Shown here: in pieces, positions 44,005-53,787 of the stretch
Numbering within the stretch: the first letter of the stretch is position 1
How the letters are laid out: every line of letters starts with the position of its first letter
DNA from: Synechococcus sp. PCC 7335
GTDB taxonomy: Bacteria > Cyanobacteriota > Cyanobacteriia > Phormidesmidales > Phormidesmidaceae
NCBI RefSeq assembly: GCF_000155595.1
Contig: NZ_DS989904.1
Span: forward strand, 504,477 to 568,476
Reading direction: 5' to 3'
Length of the DNA: 64,000 nt
Notes under the pieces: generated by a model
Told to the model about the DNA's origin: nothing
Databases searched by the model: none
Seen by the model: the letters and a program-made list of their open reading frames with translations, nothing else
Program-made: the position numbers and the translations under genes

Positions 44005-45461
44005 TCCAATACCGTCTGAAAACAGGCTTCGCCTACTGCCGAAGGAGAACAGTCCCGGTCGCCTAGCAGAAATTCTCCTACTGTTTGAATGTCTTCTAGC
44101 GGCTTAGAAAAACTGATCCGTTTAGCCTGATCGACTACGGGCGGTGAGGGTAAGTTCGGGATGTATCGCCGCTCTACCTCAAACTGGTCGGACTTCACTG
44201 ATTTCCAAACTTTTGGCGTGTTAGCTATCGCCGAACGCTCGTCAATAGCCTTCACCTGATCAAACATCGCCGCTGGGGTTTCTAGTTTGGTGCGGGTTCT
44301 TTTAGGCTTCTCCTGAGACTGCTCTGCTTTCTTAGCCGCTTTCTCAGCCTTGGTCACCTGCTTCCATTTGTTGGTATGCGAAGTAAACAGTCTTAAGCCC
44401 TCTCGCATGCGCTCTTTGACATACAAATACAGCTCAGAAGAGGCATCAATCCCTCGCTTTGTGGTAGTGATTGGCAGCTGTCTAGCGTCCTTACTTCTAA
44501 ATTCCACAATGCCCGCAATGGAAATGAACTGAGGGTGATAGCGAGGAATGCCCGTTTCTCCCCAGCCTGTCAAAATGGTTTTGTCGCTGGCGACAACCAC
44601 GCGATCATTACAGACAATTGTCCAGCCAGCATCGTCTCTTTTTGCCCGTTTGCGTTCAGAGGCTTGATCGACTTCCTGGGCGGTTGGCAGCTTTCGGCGT
44701 AGTCCAACGGCTAGCTTGACCTCAACATTTTCTCGGGTGGCTTCATAGAGGTAGGGGGCGATCGCCTCTTTGTCCCGATTCTTCACTTTGTTGAGCCCTT
44801 CCCATTGCAGCATCATCGATCTCGGCTCAATCTGCTCACCGTTGACTAAAATCTCAAACCCCTTGGTCAAGATGTAGCTGTACAGGCCCTCAATCTCACT
44901 GGCTAAATCGTCCTGAAAAGATTTGGACCCTAGCTGTCTAGCCGCCTCGTCACGCAGTTCCAAAACCTCAATTGAGGTGCCTGCCTCATCATCAGTGCGA
45001 TCAATTGTTTCTACTGGCAGATCCCAGCTATCGTCACTGATCAGCCAGTCTGGCTGAATTAGTACCTTAAACGCATCTGCATCAGTCTGAGAAAATATCT
45101 CCGCAGAACGCCCTATCTTAAAAATAGCCCGCTTCATGCCAATGCCGTAGGTGCCGATAGTAAAGATGTCGTCATCGTCATCAATTCCCTTTGGCTTGCC
45201 CATCCGAAAAGCGTAGCGCTCGGCTACTTCTAGCGGAATGCCACCACAATTGTCCTCGATTAAGAAAGAAGTATCAGACAGTTCAATGTTTGCCCAAAAG
45301 CCCTCATAGGGTCTCTCTGTCGGTTCCCTTCCCCTCGTTGTCCGCTGAATGCCGTCTATACAGTTATCTAACAGGTCCAAGATGGCGTCTTTTAGGTCTA
45401 TATCTCTAGTGAGCATATCTACAAAGAAATTCTTGGTGGGAGAGGCATCAATCAAACTCAC
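43980..45461 (-). CDS. GHKL-type ATPase (Hsp90/MutL/MORC-like N-terminal domain), function unknown
   Basis: The N-terminal third is a GHKL ATPase: N-box AILDLLDNCIDGI (26-38), G1 box EDNCGGIP (69-76) and G2 box GTYGIGMKRAIFKIG (103-117), all with the expected Asn, Asp and Gly residues. Residues about 120-330 look like a second, MutL/gyrase-like transducer domain, then a Lys-rich segment (about 365-395) and a tail of about 90 residues. There is no kinase phosphoacceptor region. I know related proteins only as generic ATP-binding proteins. The gene overlaps the 3' end of the helicase gene by 25 bases, tail to tail. Confidence 0.8.
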   Translation of the reverse strand: MSLIDASPTKNFFVDMLTRDIDLKDAILDLLDNCIDGIQRTTRGREPTERPYEGFWANIELSDTSFLIEDNCGGIPLEVAERYAFRMGKPKGIDDDDDIFTIGTYGIGMKRAIFKIGRSAEIFSQTDADAFKVLIQPDWLISDDSWDLPVETIDRTDDEAGTSIEVLELRDEAARQLGSKSFQDDLASEIEGLYSYILTKGFEILVNGEQIEPRSMMLQWEGLNKVKNRDKEAIAPYLYEATRENVEVKLAVGLRRKLPTAQEVDQASERKRAKRDDAGWTIVCNDRVVVASDKTILTGWGETGIPRYHPQFISIAGIVEFRSKDARQLPITTTKRGIDASSELYLYVKERMREGLRLFTSHTNKWKQVTKAEKAAKKAEQSQEKPKRTRTKLETPAAMFDQVKAIDERSAIANTPKVWKSVKSDQFEVERRYIPNLPSPPVVDQAKRISFSKPLEDIQTVGEFLLGDRDCSPSAVGEACFQTVLDQATAEEV

Positions 45462-45602
45462 GAAGCTAGTCCTCTATCTCTGTTCTGGCTCTGTTCTAGC
45501 AATTTCTCTCCTACCATAAGATACGAAGCACCATAGGATATACAATTTCACATCAGCTGGACCTGCTGCTACCCGAGGCAGGGATAATAATAGCTAAGAG
45601 AG

Positions 45603-46118
45603 CTATGAAAGCCTTTTCCGATAGGCCCTATCACATCGTTCGGTATCTACCTTGCTTTCTGGCTGATAGCCATTTCTTTCGTATAGTCGAACGGCTGCTT
45701 TCAGTGCTGTAGCGGTTTCGACCCAAGCTTCTAGAAACCCTGCTTTGTTCGCAGCCTGCTCTAGTTGCGATAACAAGAAACGACCAAGACCATACCCTCT
45801 AGCGTTGGGTAATAGGTACATTTTGCGAATCTCAACCGCTGTATGATCTTGTTCTATCGGATAGTAGCCACCTGTGCCGACGATCTTACGATCACGCTCC
45901 ACTACCCAGAACTCTCCACCTGTCTGCTGATAGTACTTTTCGACTTCTACCGCATCTTGATCGCTACAGCCACTGCAGTTGACTTCCCAGCCTAGACCAT
46001 ATTCCTCAAGTACCGTCTTCACAACGTTAGCAGCTTCGTCACGATCACTCGCCGTCCAGTCTCGAATCCTGAAATCTTTGAACTTCACATCCATTAGCGC
46101 TATCTCATCAGCTCCCAT
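45603..46118 (-). CDS. GNAT-family N-acetyltransferase
   Basis: The 171 residues show the GNAT fold with the acetyl-CoA-binding motif A in IRKMYLLPNARGYGLGRFLL at about 91-110 and the downstream ALKAAVRLYERNGYQ. It transfers an acetyl group to an unknown amine. The start could also be Met at residue 9 (MDVKFKDFRIRDW), which fits the family better. It lies 14 bases after miaE and is probably in the aroQ-miaE-GNAT transcript. Confidence 0.85.
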   Translation of the reverse strand: MGADEIALMDVKFKDFRIRDWTASDRDEAANVVKTVLEEYGLGWEVNCSGCSDQDAVEVEKYYQQTGGEFWVVERDRKIVGTGGYYPIEQDHTAVEIRKMYLLPNARGYGLGRFLLSQLEQAANKAGFLEAWVETATALKAAVRLYERNGYQPESKVDTERCDRAYRKRLS

Positions 46119-46132
46119 CAGCTATGTATCCG

Positions 46133-46738
46133 TCAGCTATGTACTCGGGGCTTTGGATAGAGGGTACTCAAAATCTCGCTTTCCGCTTCAGCTAACTCAG
46201 CTAAGCGCTCATTCACCAGCTCAAGATTAAAGTAAGTCGTTGCCAGTAGCCAGTAACTGCCATAGTGCCGGGCCTCCGAGGCCATCAAGGAACGATAAAA
46301 CTTCGCTAGCTGCAGATCGGAGCAATGCTCAGCTAGAAGCCCTAGTCGTTCGTGGCTACGAGCTTCAATCAAGGCTGATACCAGTAATAGATCAAGCATG
46401 CGCTCTGGCTCTTGTCTACGAACGCACTTCTTGAGACCCGCGCCATAGGGCGGCGGTGATACCGGCTGCAGAGGAATACCCCGCTTTTCTAACCAGTTGT
46501 TAACCTGATCGTAGTGACTAAGTTCTTCTTGAGCGATCGCAGTCAACTCCCGCACTAGTTCCACACTCGATGGATAGCGTGACATCATCTGAATCGCTGT
46601 TCCTGCTGCCTTACGCTCGCATTGGGCATGGTCAAGTAAAATCGTATCCATATCGGCAAGTGCTTGATCAAGCCAGGCTTGGGAAGTAGGCGTCTTCAAG
46701 AACTTGATTTTAGGCTGAACTAAACTAGCAGCGACCAT
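46133..46738 (-). CDS. miaE: tRNA-(ms2io6A)-hydroxylase MiaE
   Basis: MiaE is a di-iron ferritin-like enzyme that hydroxylates the isopentenyl group on A37 of certain tRNAs. Iron ligands are visible in the pattern E...ExxH...E...ExxH: CERKAAGTAI, AQEELSHYDQV, LIEARSHERLGLL and SEARHYGSYW. The 201-residue length is normal. It lies between aroQ (65 bases upstream) and the GNAT gene (14 bases downstream). Confidence 0.92.
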   Translation of the reverse strand: MVAASLVQPKIKFLKTPTSQAWLDQALADMDTILLDHAQCERKAAGTAIQMMSRYPSSVELVRELTAIAQEELSHYDQVNNWLEKRGIPLQPVSPPPYGAGLKKCVRRQEPERMLDLLLVSALIEARSHERLGLLAEHCSDLQLAKFYRSLMASEARHYGSYWLLATTYFNLELVNERLAELAEAESEILSTLYPKPRVHS

Positions 46739-46803
46739 AGAAGCTTTACTATTAAGATGAAGCAGATTAAGGGTTAGAACAGTTAGGACGAAACCAGCCT
46801 ATT

Positions 46804-47268
46804 CTAACTACGTTTATCGGGCTTCATTTTTTGTAGATACTTAACTAATCCTTCCAACCCCAGTCGATAGCTATCTGAGCCAAACCCGCTAATTTGACCA
46901 ATGGCTACTGGCGCAATGTATGAACGATGACGGAACCCTTCGCGCTGGTGAATATTACTCAGGTGAACTTCGACTGTGGGTAAAGCAACAGCAGCGATCG
47001 CATCTCGAATTGCCACACTAGTGTGGGTGTAGGCACCTGGATTAATCAAAATGCCTTGCTGGACATTCAGAGCAGCCTGAACCGCGTCCACCAAGGCACC
47101 TTCATGATTTGATTGAAAAAAAACTAGCGCTACACCTAATATCTCTGCAACTTGAGCAAGCTCGGAATTGATATCCTCTAAGGTCTGAGAGCCATAGATT
47201 TTAGGCTCTCTTTTTCCCAACATATTAAGGTTGGGACCATTCAATACCAAAATATTGAGCACTGACAC
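46804..47268 (-). CDS. aroQ: Type II 3-dehydroquinate dehydratase
   Basis: AroQ dehydrates 3-dehydroquinate in the shikimate pathway and forms a dodecamer. The conserved N-terminus [20 protein letters not shown] carries the mobile lid with the catalytic Arg and Tyr; [29 protein letters not shown] and [18 protein letters not shown] follow. The length of 154 residues is typical. It heads the likely aroQ-miaE-GNAT transcript. Confidence 0.95.
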   Translation of the reverse strand: MSVLNILVLNGPNLNMLGKREPKIYGSQTLEDINSELAQVAEILGVALVFFQSNHEGALVDAVQAALNVQQGILINPGAYTHTSVAIRDAIAAVALPTVEVHLSNIHQREGFRHRSYIAPVAIGQISGFGSDSYRLGLEGLVKYLQKMKPDKRS

Positions 47269-47404
47269 CTAGCACTGTGAAAATATAAAGCTTTTACCGC
47301 TTGTAGGATCCTTTCATTAGACAAAGACTGGGTAGCTTAGGTTTCACTAGTAAATAGTTCTACCTTTCCCGCCTCATTGCTTTAGTTTTGATCCCCTACC
47401 TTAA

Positions 47405-47545
47405 CTAGCGGCATCTAGGTCTGCGATCATCTACAGGGATCGGAATCGGCTCATGCTCAGGCTGAGCTTGGGGCCCAAACAAAGCATCTATAACTTTGTC
47501 TACCCATTCTCTGAGCTTGTCAAGTGCCTGATCGATATAGTCCAT
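47405..47545 (-). CDS. Small conserved-looking protein of 46 residues
   Basis: An ATG at 47545 (minus strand) opens a 46-codon frame ending at 47405. The product starts with an amphipathic helix MDYIDQALDKLREWVDKVI and continues with a Pro/Glu-rich tail (QPEHEPIPIPVDDRR). I recall unnamed cyanobacterial mini-proteins with a helix followed by PEPIPIPV-like tails, which favours a real gene. Function unknown; it lies in the aroQ-cinA spacer. Confidence 0.6.
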   Translation of the reverse strand: MDYIDQALDKLREWVDKVIDALFGPQAQPEHEPIPIPVDDRRPRCR

Positions 47546-47960
47546 GAGCTAGATCGCTCCCTCTCATCTTCTTATTAATTCCATCAACTGCGACTTAGGT
47601 CACAGATGCATGAGAAAACAGATATCAGCACGCCCCACTTCTATAAAAATAAAGCTACCGCCGTGCAAAGCCGTTTTCTGGGAAAAGGCTAGCCAACGAT
47701 AACGGGATCGTCCTTGTCTGTGTACTTATGATAACTAATCCTGAGCAATGATCAAGAAAACCGTCAGCGTAATTTACGTAATCTTCCTTTTTTCTTTAGA
47801 TGTGTGATTCGAAAACATCACTATAGCCATATTGAAAGGTTCTCTTGTGAATGCTATGCATCTGCACCTGGTCTGAGTAACCATCAAATGTTTAAGCCCT
47901 TGTTTTTTTACCAGGGCTATCAAAGTAAAGTCAGAATCAAACTATAGATAGATCGCTCAT
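47546..47960. other. Spacer between the 46-aa gene and cinA
   Basis: The 415-base spacer holds weak hairpins at about 47661-47682 (AGCC-TTTT / AAAA-GGCT with a bulge) and 47895-47918 (AGCCCT / AGGGCT, 12-base loop), neither with a proper T run. No gene is evident. Confidence 0.45.
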
Positions 47961-49232
47961 CTAGCGTGTTGAATCCGGTGGTGGCTGCATCAGGCTCAAC
48001 CTCAGGAGGTTTAAGGCACTAGATGTACTCTTCTGTCGAATGAGATCGCGCGACGTCTCTGAGCCAAATAAATATTTTTCGGTCTTGATTCCCTGGGCAG
48101 AGGCTAGAGCGATGTAGACCAACCCCACCGGCTTTTCGATACTACCGCCGCCCGGACCAGCGATACCCGTAATGCTTAGTGCCCAGTCAGTACCTAGGCG
48201 ATCGCGCACCCCAAAAGCCATGGCCGCTGCCACTTCTGGGCTGACCGCACCGCAGCGAGCTAATACCGTCTCGTCTACACCTAGCAGTTGCTGCTTTATT
48301 TGATTGTCATAAGAAATCACACCGCCCCAAAAGTAGCTAGAGCTACCTGGAATGGCGGTGATCAAGCTACCTAGGCCTCCTCCAGTGCAGGATTCAGCTA
48401 CGCTTAAGGTCTCAGAGCGCGCCTTCAAGAGCTGGCCTACTACATCTGCCAGGGTCTCGTTATCCTGGCCGTAGCAGAGTGTACCTGTCATCTCTTGAAT
48501 CTTTGTAACGATTGGATCGATCAATTGGTTCGCCGCTACTACTGACTCTGCCCTAGCAGAAATTCGTAGAATGACTTCACCGCCTAGTGCATATGGAGCT
48601 ACCGTCGGGTTATCTATTGCCAAGAAGGGCTCCACTTTTTGAGCCAAAGCCGATTCGCCAATTCCCCAGAACCGTAAGATCCGGCTATGAATCACGCCCT
48701 CTGCCCAGTGACTAGATCGCAAGTAGGGGACAGCAGTCGCTTGCCACATTGGCTTCATTTCCCAAGGCACACCTGGAAATGTCATTATCGTCAGACCTGA
48801 TCTAGGTTCCCAGATCACTCCAGGTGCTGAGCCTACAGGATTAGGTAACACTTCTGCGTCCTGTGGTAACAAAGCCTGTCGCCGACTGATTTTAGTTAGT
48901 GTCTGACCACGTTTAGCAAATTTCTTTTCTAGATCAGCAACAATTTCTGCCCGTTCTACTAAGGGAGTGTCAAAGAACTCGGCTAGAGAGGCTAGGGTGA
49001 GATCGTCTGGGGTAGGACCGAGACCACCCGTCAGAATAATCAAACGAGCGCGGTCACAGGCGATCGCGACGGCCTGTTTAATCCGGGTGGGATTATCGCC
49101 TACTACCGTTTGATAGTGATGAGCGATTCCCAGACTCGCTAGCTGCTGAGCTAAATACTGAACATTACTATTCAGAATATCGCCGAGCAGTAGCTCTGTT
49201 CCCACACAAATAATTTCAGCGCTTTCGTTCAT
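47961..49232 (-). CDS. cinA: CinA-family protein (competence/damage-inducible; NMN deamidase)
   Basis: The N-terminal molybdopterin-binding-like domain (about 1-170) has ICVGTELLLGDILN, LTGGLGPTPDDLT and FPGVPWEMKPM; the C-terminal CinA domain (about 255-420) has SVAESCTGGGLGSLITAIPGSS-like blocks, SYDNQIKQQLLGV and GIAGPGGG, the NMN deamidase active region. The family acts in pyridine nucleotide salvage and is co-induced with competence in some bacteria. The ATG at 49232 gives 423 residues and starts right before AEIICVGTE; the longer frame to 49277 adds 15 unlikely residues. Confidence 0.92.
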   Translation of the reverse strand: MNESAEIICVGTELLLGDILNSNVQYLAQQLASLGIAHHYQTVVGDNPTRIKQAVAIACDRARLIILTGGLGPTPDDLTLASLAEFFDTPLVERAEIVADLEKKFAKRGQTLTKISRRQALLPQDAEVLPNPVGSAPGVIWEPRSGLTIMTFPGVPWEMKPMWQATAVPYLRSSHWAEGVIHSRILRFWGIGESALAQKVEPFLAIDNPTVAPYALGGEVILRISARAESVVAANQLIDPIVTKIQEMTGTLCYGQDNETLADVVGQLLKARSETLSVAESCTGGGLGSLITAIPGSSSYFWGGVISYDNQIKQQLLGVDETVLARCGAVSPEVAAAMAFGVRDRLGTDWALSITGIAGPGGGSIEKPVGLVYIALASAQGIKTEKYLFGSETSRDLIRQKSTSSALNLLRLSLMQPPPDSTR

Positions 49233-49395
49233 GGCATCTATCGAAAAATCTGCAGATCTAGAGGCAGCTAACATCAAATGTATAGCAAGCGCGCGAATGC
49301 ATCCCCAAAGAAGAACCTCTACCGCATGCTACACAGCCCGCAGTATAGAACTGTTCTAGCGACAGTTGGTGTCGTCAGCAGAGAGGATATCGCGT

Positions 49396-51048
49396 GTGAG
49401 TACACGTCATTGGATTAATCCGCTCACCCGCCTGGAGCAGCTACTACTAGGCGGACTACTCTTTCGCAGCATCATCGCCTATTTTTTGCCAGTTGGCTTC
49501 GATGAAGCCTATTACTTTCTCTACACCCAAAACCTGGATTGGAGCTACTTCGATCACCCGCCTGCAGTCGCAATCACAACAGGCTTAGGTATCTGGATAA
49601 CAGGTGCTGCCACACCGTTCACACTAAGACTTGGCGCGCTGGGCCTGTTCACAGCGAGCCTATGGTTGCTCTATACAACCGGGAAATGGCTGTTTGGCGC
49701 CCGGGTGGGACTGATTAGCTGTGTCATTGCCTCGCTTACTCCGCTTTTTACTCTTAGCTTCGGTATTCTCACCGCGCCAGACAACGCCCTGATTTTTTTC
49801 TGGAGCCTGGCGCTTAGTCTTTGCGCTTGCGAGTTCTTTGCAAACGACTCTTCGAATCATCCTGGCAGCTACTGCCCTAGCGCCAAGATTGTGCTCATTG
49901 CGATCGCCATTGGACTAGCTTGTCTGAGCAAATATCACGGTTTTCTCCTTGGGCTCAGCTTGGTGGGTTTCTGCTTGACTAGTCGGCCCCATAGAGCCGT
50001 CTTTAAATCAAAATGGTTAGCCTACGGCTGCTTAGCTTTTGGGGTCACGCTGTTTCCGCTGCTGTATTGGAATGCTAGTCACGATTGGATTTCATTTCAG
50101 TTTCAGCTCGGCGATCGCTTCTTAGAATATGGAGATAGCAGCAACAGCTATTCGTTGAGTCTATTGCTGGGTACTGTACTTGCTCAGATTGGCTATGTGT
50201 TCCCTAGTATGGCACTCCCACTGTGGTGGGCGATCATAAAAGCGCTACTTAGCCAGTTATCTTTTCGTAAGGCAGCCCTTCACACTAGTAAGTTGGCCAT
50301 CCAAGAGCAGATAACCAATAGCAAAGTCAGCTTTCTCCTCTGGAGTGGATTACCTGTTGCTTTCGGATTCACACTGATAGGGGGAGCCACTCACACTTTT
50401 CCCGCTTGGCCTGCACCTGGGCTCTGGAGCCTCGTAATTTTGCTTGCTTACGCGGCCTCAAATTGGACGCAGACAAAAGTACGCTGCTGGCTGATGACTT
50501 CAGCCTGGACGATAGGCATATTGCTGATGTTTGCGCTGACTCATATCACGCTAGGCACGCTGCAAAAGCCGAGTGAGTATGCCCTCCTAGGGGGCATTGT
50601 CTCAATCGAGCATGACCCCTCTACAGAACTCATAGATGCGATGCAGCTACGCCGACTATTGAGTAGCTCTGACGAATTTAGAGAAGCGATCACAAGTGTT
50701 GATTTTGTCCTTACAGCAGAATATTGGCTAAGCGGCTATCTCGCCCTCGCGATGCCAAAAGACGCTCATTTGCCAGTTAGCAGCTTTACTAGCGATCCGC
50801 GAGGACACGCCTTCTGGTCCGAGCCAGAACAGTGGATAGGCAAGGACGCCCTGTTCGTCAGTTTAGACAGGAATTCTCGTAGGGAAGAAGTAGAGGCGAT
50901 CGCCCCTTACTTTTCTAGCCTCACTCTACTTACACAAATCGCCACCAAACGCGGCGGCGAAATCTCGGAAACTTTTTATCTATACAGCGCTAGAAACCTA
51001 CGCCAGCCCTACCCGTTTCCCTATGGACCTAACAAGAGAGGCAGCTAA
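49396..51048 (+). CDS. GT39-family (ArnT-like) membrane glycosyltransferase
   Basis: The family transfers sugars from polyprenyl-phosphate donors on the outer face of the membrane. The first loop has the catalytic acidic motif GFDEAYYFLYTQNLDWSYFDHPP with the DE pair and DHPP, followed by about ten or more membrane helices and a soluble C-terminal part of about 120 residues. The GTG at 49396 is preferred over TTG at 49366. The acceptor is unknown. It is convergent with the WecA-like gene, 41 bases apart, and both use polyprenyl-phosphate substrates. Confidence 0.85.
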   Translation: MSTRHWINPLTRLEQLLLGGLLFRSIIAYFLPVGFDEAYYFLYTQNLDWSYFDHPPAVAITTGLGIWITGAATPFTLRLGALGLFTASLWLLYTTGKWLFGARVGLISCVIASLTPLFTLSFGILTAPDNALIFFWSLALSLCACEFFANDSSNHPGSYCPSAKIVLIAIAIGLACLSKYHGFLLGLSLVGFCLTSRPHRAVFKSKWLAYGCLAFGVTLFPLLYWNASHDWISFQFQLGDRFLEYGDSSNSYSLSLLLGTVLAQIGYVFPSMALPLWWAIIKALLSQLSFRKAALHTSKLAIQEQITNSKVSFLLWSGLPVAFGFTLIGGATHTFPAWPAPGLWSLVILLAYAASNWTQTKVRCWLMTSAWTIGILLMFALTHITLGTLQKPSEYALLGGIVSIEHDPSTELIDAMQLRRLLSSSDEFREAITSVDFVLTAEYWLSGYLALAMPKDAHLPVSSFTSDPRGHAFWSEPEQWIGKDALFVSLDRNSRREEVEAIAPYFSSLTLLTQIATKRGGEISETFYLYSARNLRQPYPFPYGPNKRGS

Positions 51049-51089
51049 AGCAAACGATTAGTTTTCCATATTTAATTTTTCATAAATGG

Positions 51090-52148
51090 CTACTTTGCCA
51101 ACCGCACTGCTTTCCAGCCCGTATAACTCAGCAGCGCCGTCGACGCGAATACAAAGGGAATGCCTGCTCTTAAACCAGAAAATGCCATTGCCAAACTACC
51201 CACCCACAGCGCCAGCACATAGATAAACATCACTGTGAACCGATGAGAGAATCCAGCATTGAGCAGACGGTGGTGCAAATGACGCTTGTCCGCAACAAAG
51301 GGAGACAGTCCCTGCCGTAACCGTAGCAAAATCACAGCAGACATATCCAAAATTGGCACTGCTAACGTTAGAGAAGGCAACAGTACCGCTACGGTCGTCA
51401 CCCCTTTTACCAGCCCAATAACACCTACACCTGCTAACGTAAAGCCAATAAAATAAGCACCGCCATCGCCCATAAATATCTGAGCCGGATTGAAGTTGTA
51501 GCGTAAGAAAGCCAAGGAACCACCCGCTAAGGCCGCTGCAATCAATGCCGCTGCAGGCTGCCCCATATACAGACTCACAACCATCATCACGACAGCAGCA
51601 ATCCCAGAGACACCGGCCGCTAAGCCATCCAAGCCATCGATCCAATTAATCGCATTGGCCATACCAACCAACCAGAATATGGTAACTACCAGACTCAACC
51701 AAGCTGGCAGTTGAGTGATCCCAATAAAAGGAATCGTCAGAAAGCGAATATCAACGCCTACCCACCAAGCAACTGAGGCCACTGCAGACTGCATAATCAA
51801 ACGGCTAATCGGTGATAGACCAAACAAGTCATCAATCAAGCCGATCAAGAAGAAGGCTAGGCCGCCTAATGTGACCCCCCAAACCGAATATTCAGCAACG
51901 CGTACTAGCGGCTCACCGTCGCTACCAAGGAAACCACCCGCGCCCCACACCGACAGCAATGCCACCAAAACGCCGACAAAAATAGAGACACCACCTAAGC
52001 GCACCATCGGCTGACTGTGGACTTTTCGAGCCCCAGGCAAATCCACTCTACCGCTGGCAAGACCGGCCTTTCTAACAAGCGGTGTTAGGCATAAAACAAC
52101 GACAGCAGAAAGAACAAAAGCAAGCAGATGGTAAAACGAGAATCCCAT
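51090..52148 (-). CDS. WecA/MraY-family polyprenyl-phosphate sugar-1-phosphate transferase
   Basis: The enzyme starts cell-surface polysaccharide synthesis by moving a sugar-1-phosphate (probably GlcNAc-1-P) onto undecaprenyl phosphate. The 352 residues have about ten membrane helices with family loops: RKVHSQPMVRLGG (41-53), IGLIDDLFGL with the Mg-binding DD, NAINWIDGLDGLAAG, FNPAQIFMGDGGAYFIG and the sugar-recognising DKRHLHHRLLNAG. The HLHHRL form points to the WecA/TagO side rather than MraY. Confidence 0.9.
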   Translation of the reverse strand: MGFSFYHLLAFVLSAVVVLCLTPLVRKAGLASGRVDLPGARKVHSQPMVRLGGVSIFVGVLVALLSVWGAGGFLGSDGEPLVRVAEYSVWGVTLGGLAFFLIGLIDDLFGLSPISRLIMQSAVASVAWWVGVDIRFLTIPFIGITQLPAWLSLVVTIFWLVGMANAINWIDGLDGLAAGVSGIAAVVMMVVSLYMGQPAAALIAAALAGGSLAFLRYNFNPAQIFMGDGGAYFIGFTLAGVGVIGLVKGVTTVAVLLPSLTLAVPILDMSAVILLRLRQGLSPFVADKRHLHHRLLNAGFSHRFTVMFIYVLALWVGSLAMAFSGLRAGIPFVFASTALLSYTGWKAVRLAK

Positions 52149-52503
52149 CGGAAGGAGGAGGTAGGGTGGGCAGAGTTCAAAGATAAGTACTTTTCAAGGG
52201 TAGATGCTTAAAACAAAGCCGCTGGTGAAAGGATGGGCGATTAGCGACACCATTATCTAACAAAACAAAAATCAGCGAATTCACCTGTCAATTTATCATC
52301 GTATTGATCTTTGAGCGACCGTAAGAAAGCCTCTAATTTTCTAGATCTTCCCCAAAGTCGGTTTGGTAGATTGTGCTTGCATTAGACAGTTTGTGCCTGG
52401 ACTAATATGTGCCTGGACTAAATAGTAATGTCCAAGCTTAGAATTACTAACACTTCAGATATTGAGTATCGCCGGTATCAGTATCGCTAGATATTAGTAA
52501 CAC
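52149..52503. other. Spacer WecA-like gene-glyA
   Basis: The 355-base spacer holds a 16-bp-period duplication (52392-52421) and imperfect copies of AGTGTTACTAATA-like sequence (minus strand) at about 52445 and 52497. No gene is evident. Confidence 0.5.
52392..52421. repeat. Duplication with 16-bp period
   Basis: TGTGCCTGGACTAA occurs at 52392-52405 and 52408-52421, separated by two bases. Confidence 0.85.
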
Positions 52504-53787
52504 TTAAACCAAAGCTGGCTCGGGCGATCGCAGATGAGGATACAGCGGAAAGCGATCACACAAATCCGCTACTCGCTGCTGGCAGTCTGATTCCACATTG
52601 CTATCATCAGGGCTCAGCAGCCTATCAGCAATGATGTCGGCAATCTCTTCAAACTCCACCTCGCCCATGCCTCGCGTCGTCATTGCAGGCGTACCTAAAC
52701 GCAGTCCGCTAGTAACAAATGGAGACTCTGGATCAAAAGGAACCGTATTTTTGTTAGCTGTAATATTCACCTCGCTGACCAAAGCATCTGCGATCTTGCC
52801 GGTCATTCCTATAGAACGAAGATCTACTAGCACCAAATGATTGTCTGTACCATCAGAAACCACCTTGATACCCCGCTTTTGCAGCTGCGCAGCTAACGTC
52901 TGAGCATTTTTGATCACCTGCCCACAATAGGTCTTAAACTCGGGCTGTAGCGCCTCGCCAAAGGCAACCGCTTTAGCCGCGATCACATGTTCTAATGGCC
53001 CGCCTTGACTACCTGGGAAGACAGCTTTATCGAACTTTTTACCTAAGTCCGCATCGCGAGTCATGATCAACCCGCCGCGAGGTCCACGTAGCGTTTTGTG
53101 AGTGGTCGTGGTGACTACATCACAATGAGGTAGTGGATTGGGATGATGACCGGTTGCGACTAGCCCAGCAATATGGGCAATATCAGCCATCAGATACGCA
53201 CCAACTTCATCGGCGATCGCCCTAAACTTTTCAAAGTGTATCGTCCGAGGATAGGCTGAATACCCACAGATGATCAGCTTAGGCTGGTGTTCTACGGCTA
53301 TTTGACGAATTTCATCAAAATCCAGCTGTTCGCTCTCCCGATTCACGCCGTACTGAACTACGTTGAACCATTTACCCGAGTAATTCACGGGCGAGCCATG
53401 CGTCAGATGACCACCGTGAGACAAATCCATCCCTAGAATCGTATCACCTGGCTCTAGCAGAGCTAAAAACACGGCAAAGTTCGCTTGTGCGCCAGAGTGA
53501 GGCTGAACATTTGCATGAGCGGCCCCGAACAGAGCCTTTACTCGCTCAATAGCTAGATGCTCCGCTTGATCAACAAACTCGCAACCACCGTAGTAACGTT
53601 TGTTTGGCAGTCCTTCAGCGTACTTATTTGTCAGCACAGAGCCCTGAGCTGCCATTACCGCTGGAGAGGTGAAATTCTCACTAGCAATCAGCTCTAGATG
53701 AGTCTGCTGACGGTTCAATTCTCTATCAATAATCGCGGCCAGTTCTGGGTCGCTCTGCTGCAAAAAGTCTACGTTAGACTGTCTCAT
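52504..53787 (-). CDS. glyA: Serine hydroxymethyltransferase
   Basis: GlyA interconverts serine and glycine with tetrahydrofolate, the main source of one-carbon units; in cyanobacteria it also serves photorespiratory metabolism. From the ATG at 53787 it has 427 residues, the usual length; an upstream in-frame ATG at 53841 adds 18 unlikely residues. Key parts are [33 protein letters not shown], and the PLP lysine in [15 protein letters not shown] (K231), with [14 protein letters not shown] near the C-terminus. Confidence 0.96.
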   Translation of the reverse strand: MRQSNVDFLQQSDPELAAIIDRELNRQQTHLELIASENFTSPAVMAAQGSVLTNKYAEGLPNKRYYGGCEFVDQAEHLAIERVKALFGAAHANVQPHSGAQANFAVFLALLEPGDTILGMDLSHGGHLTHGSPVNYSGKWFNVVQYGVNRESEQLDFDEIRQIAVEHQPKLIICGYSAYPRTIHFEKFRAIADEVGAYLMADIAHIAGLVATGHHPNPLPHCDVVTTTTHKTLRGPRGGLIMTRDADLGKKFDKAVFPGSQGGPLEHVIAAKAVAFGEALQPEFKTYCGQVIKNAQTLAAQLQKRGIKVVSDGTDNHLVLVDLRSIGMTGKIADALVSEVNITANKNTVPFDPESPFVTSGLRLGTPAMTTRGMGEVEFEEIADIIADRLLSPDDSNVESDCQQRVADLCDRFPLYPHLRSPEPALV

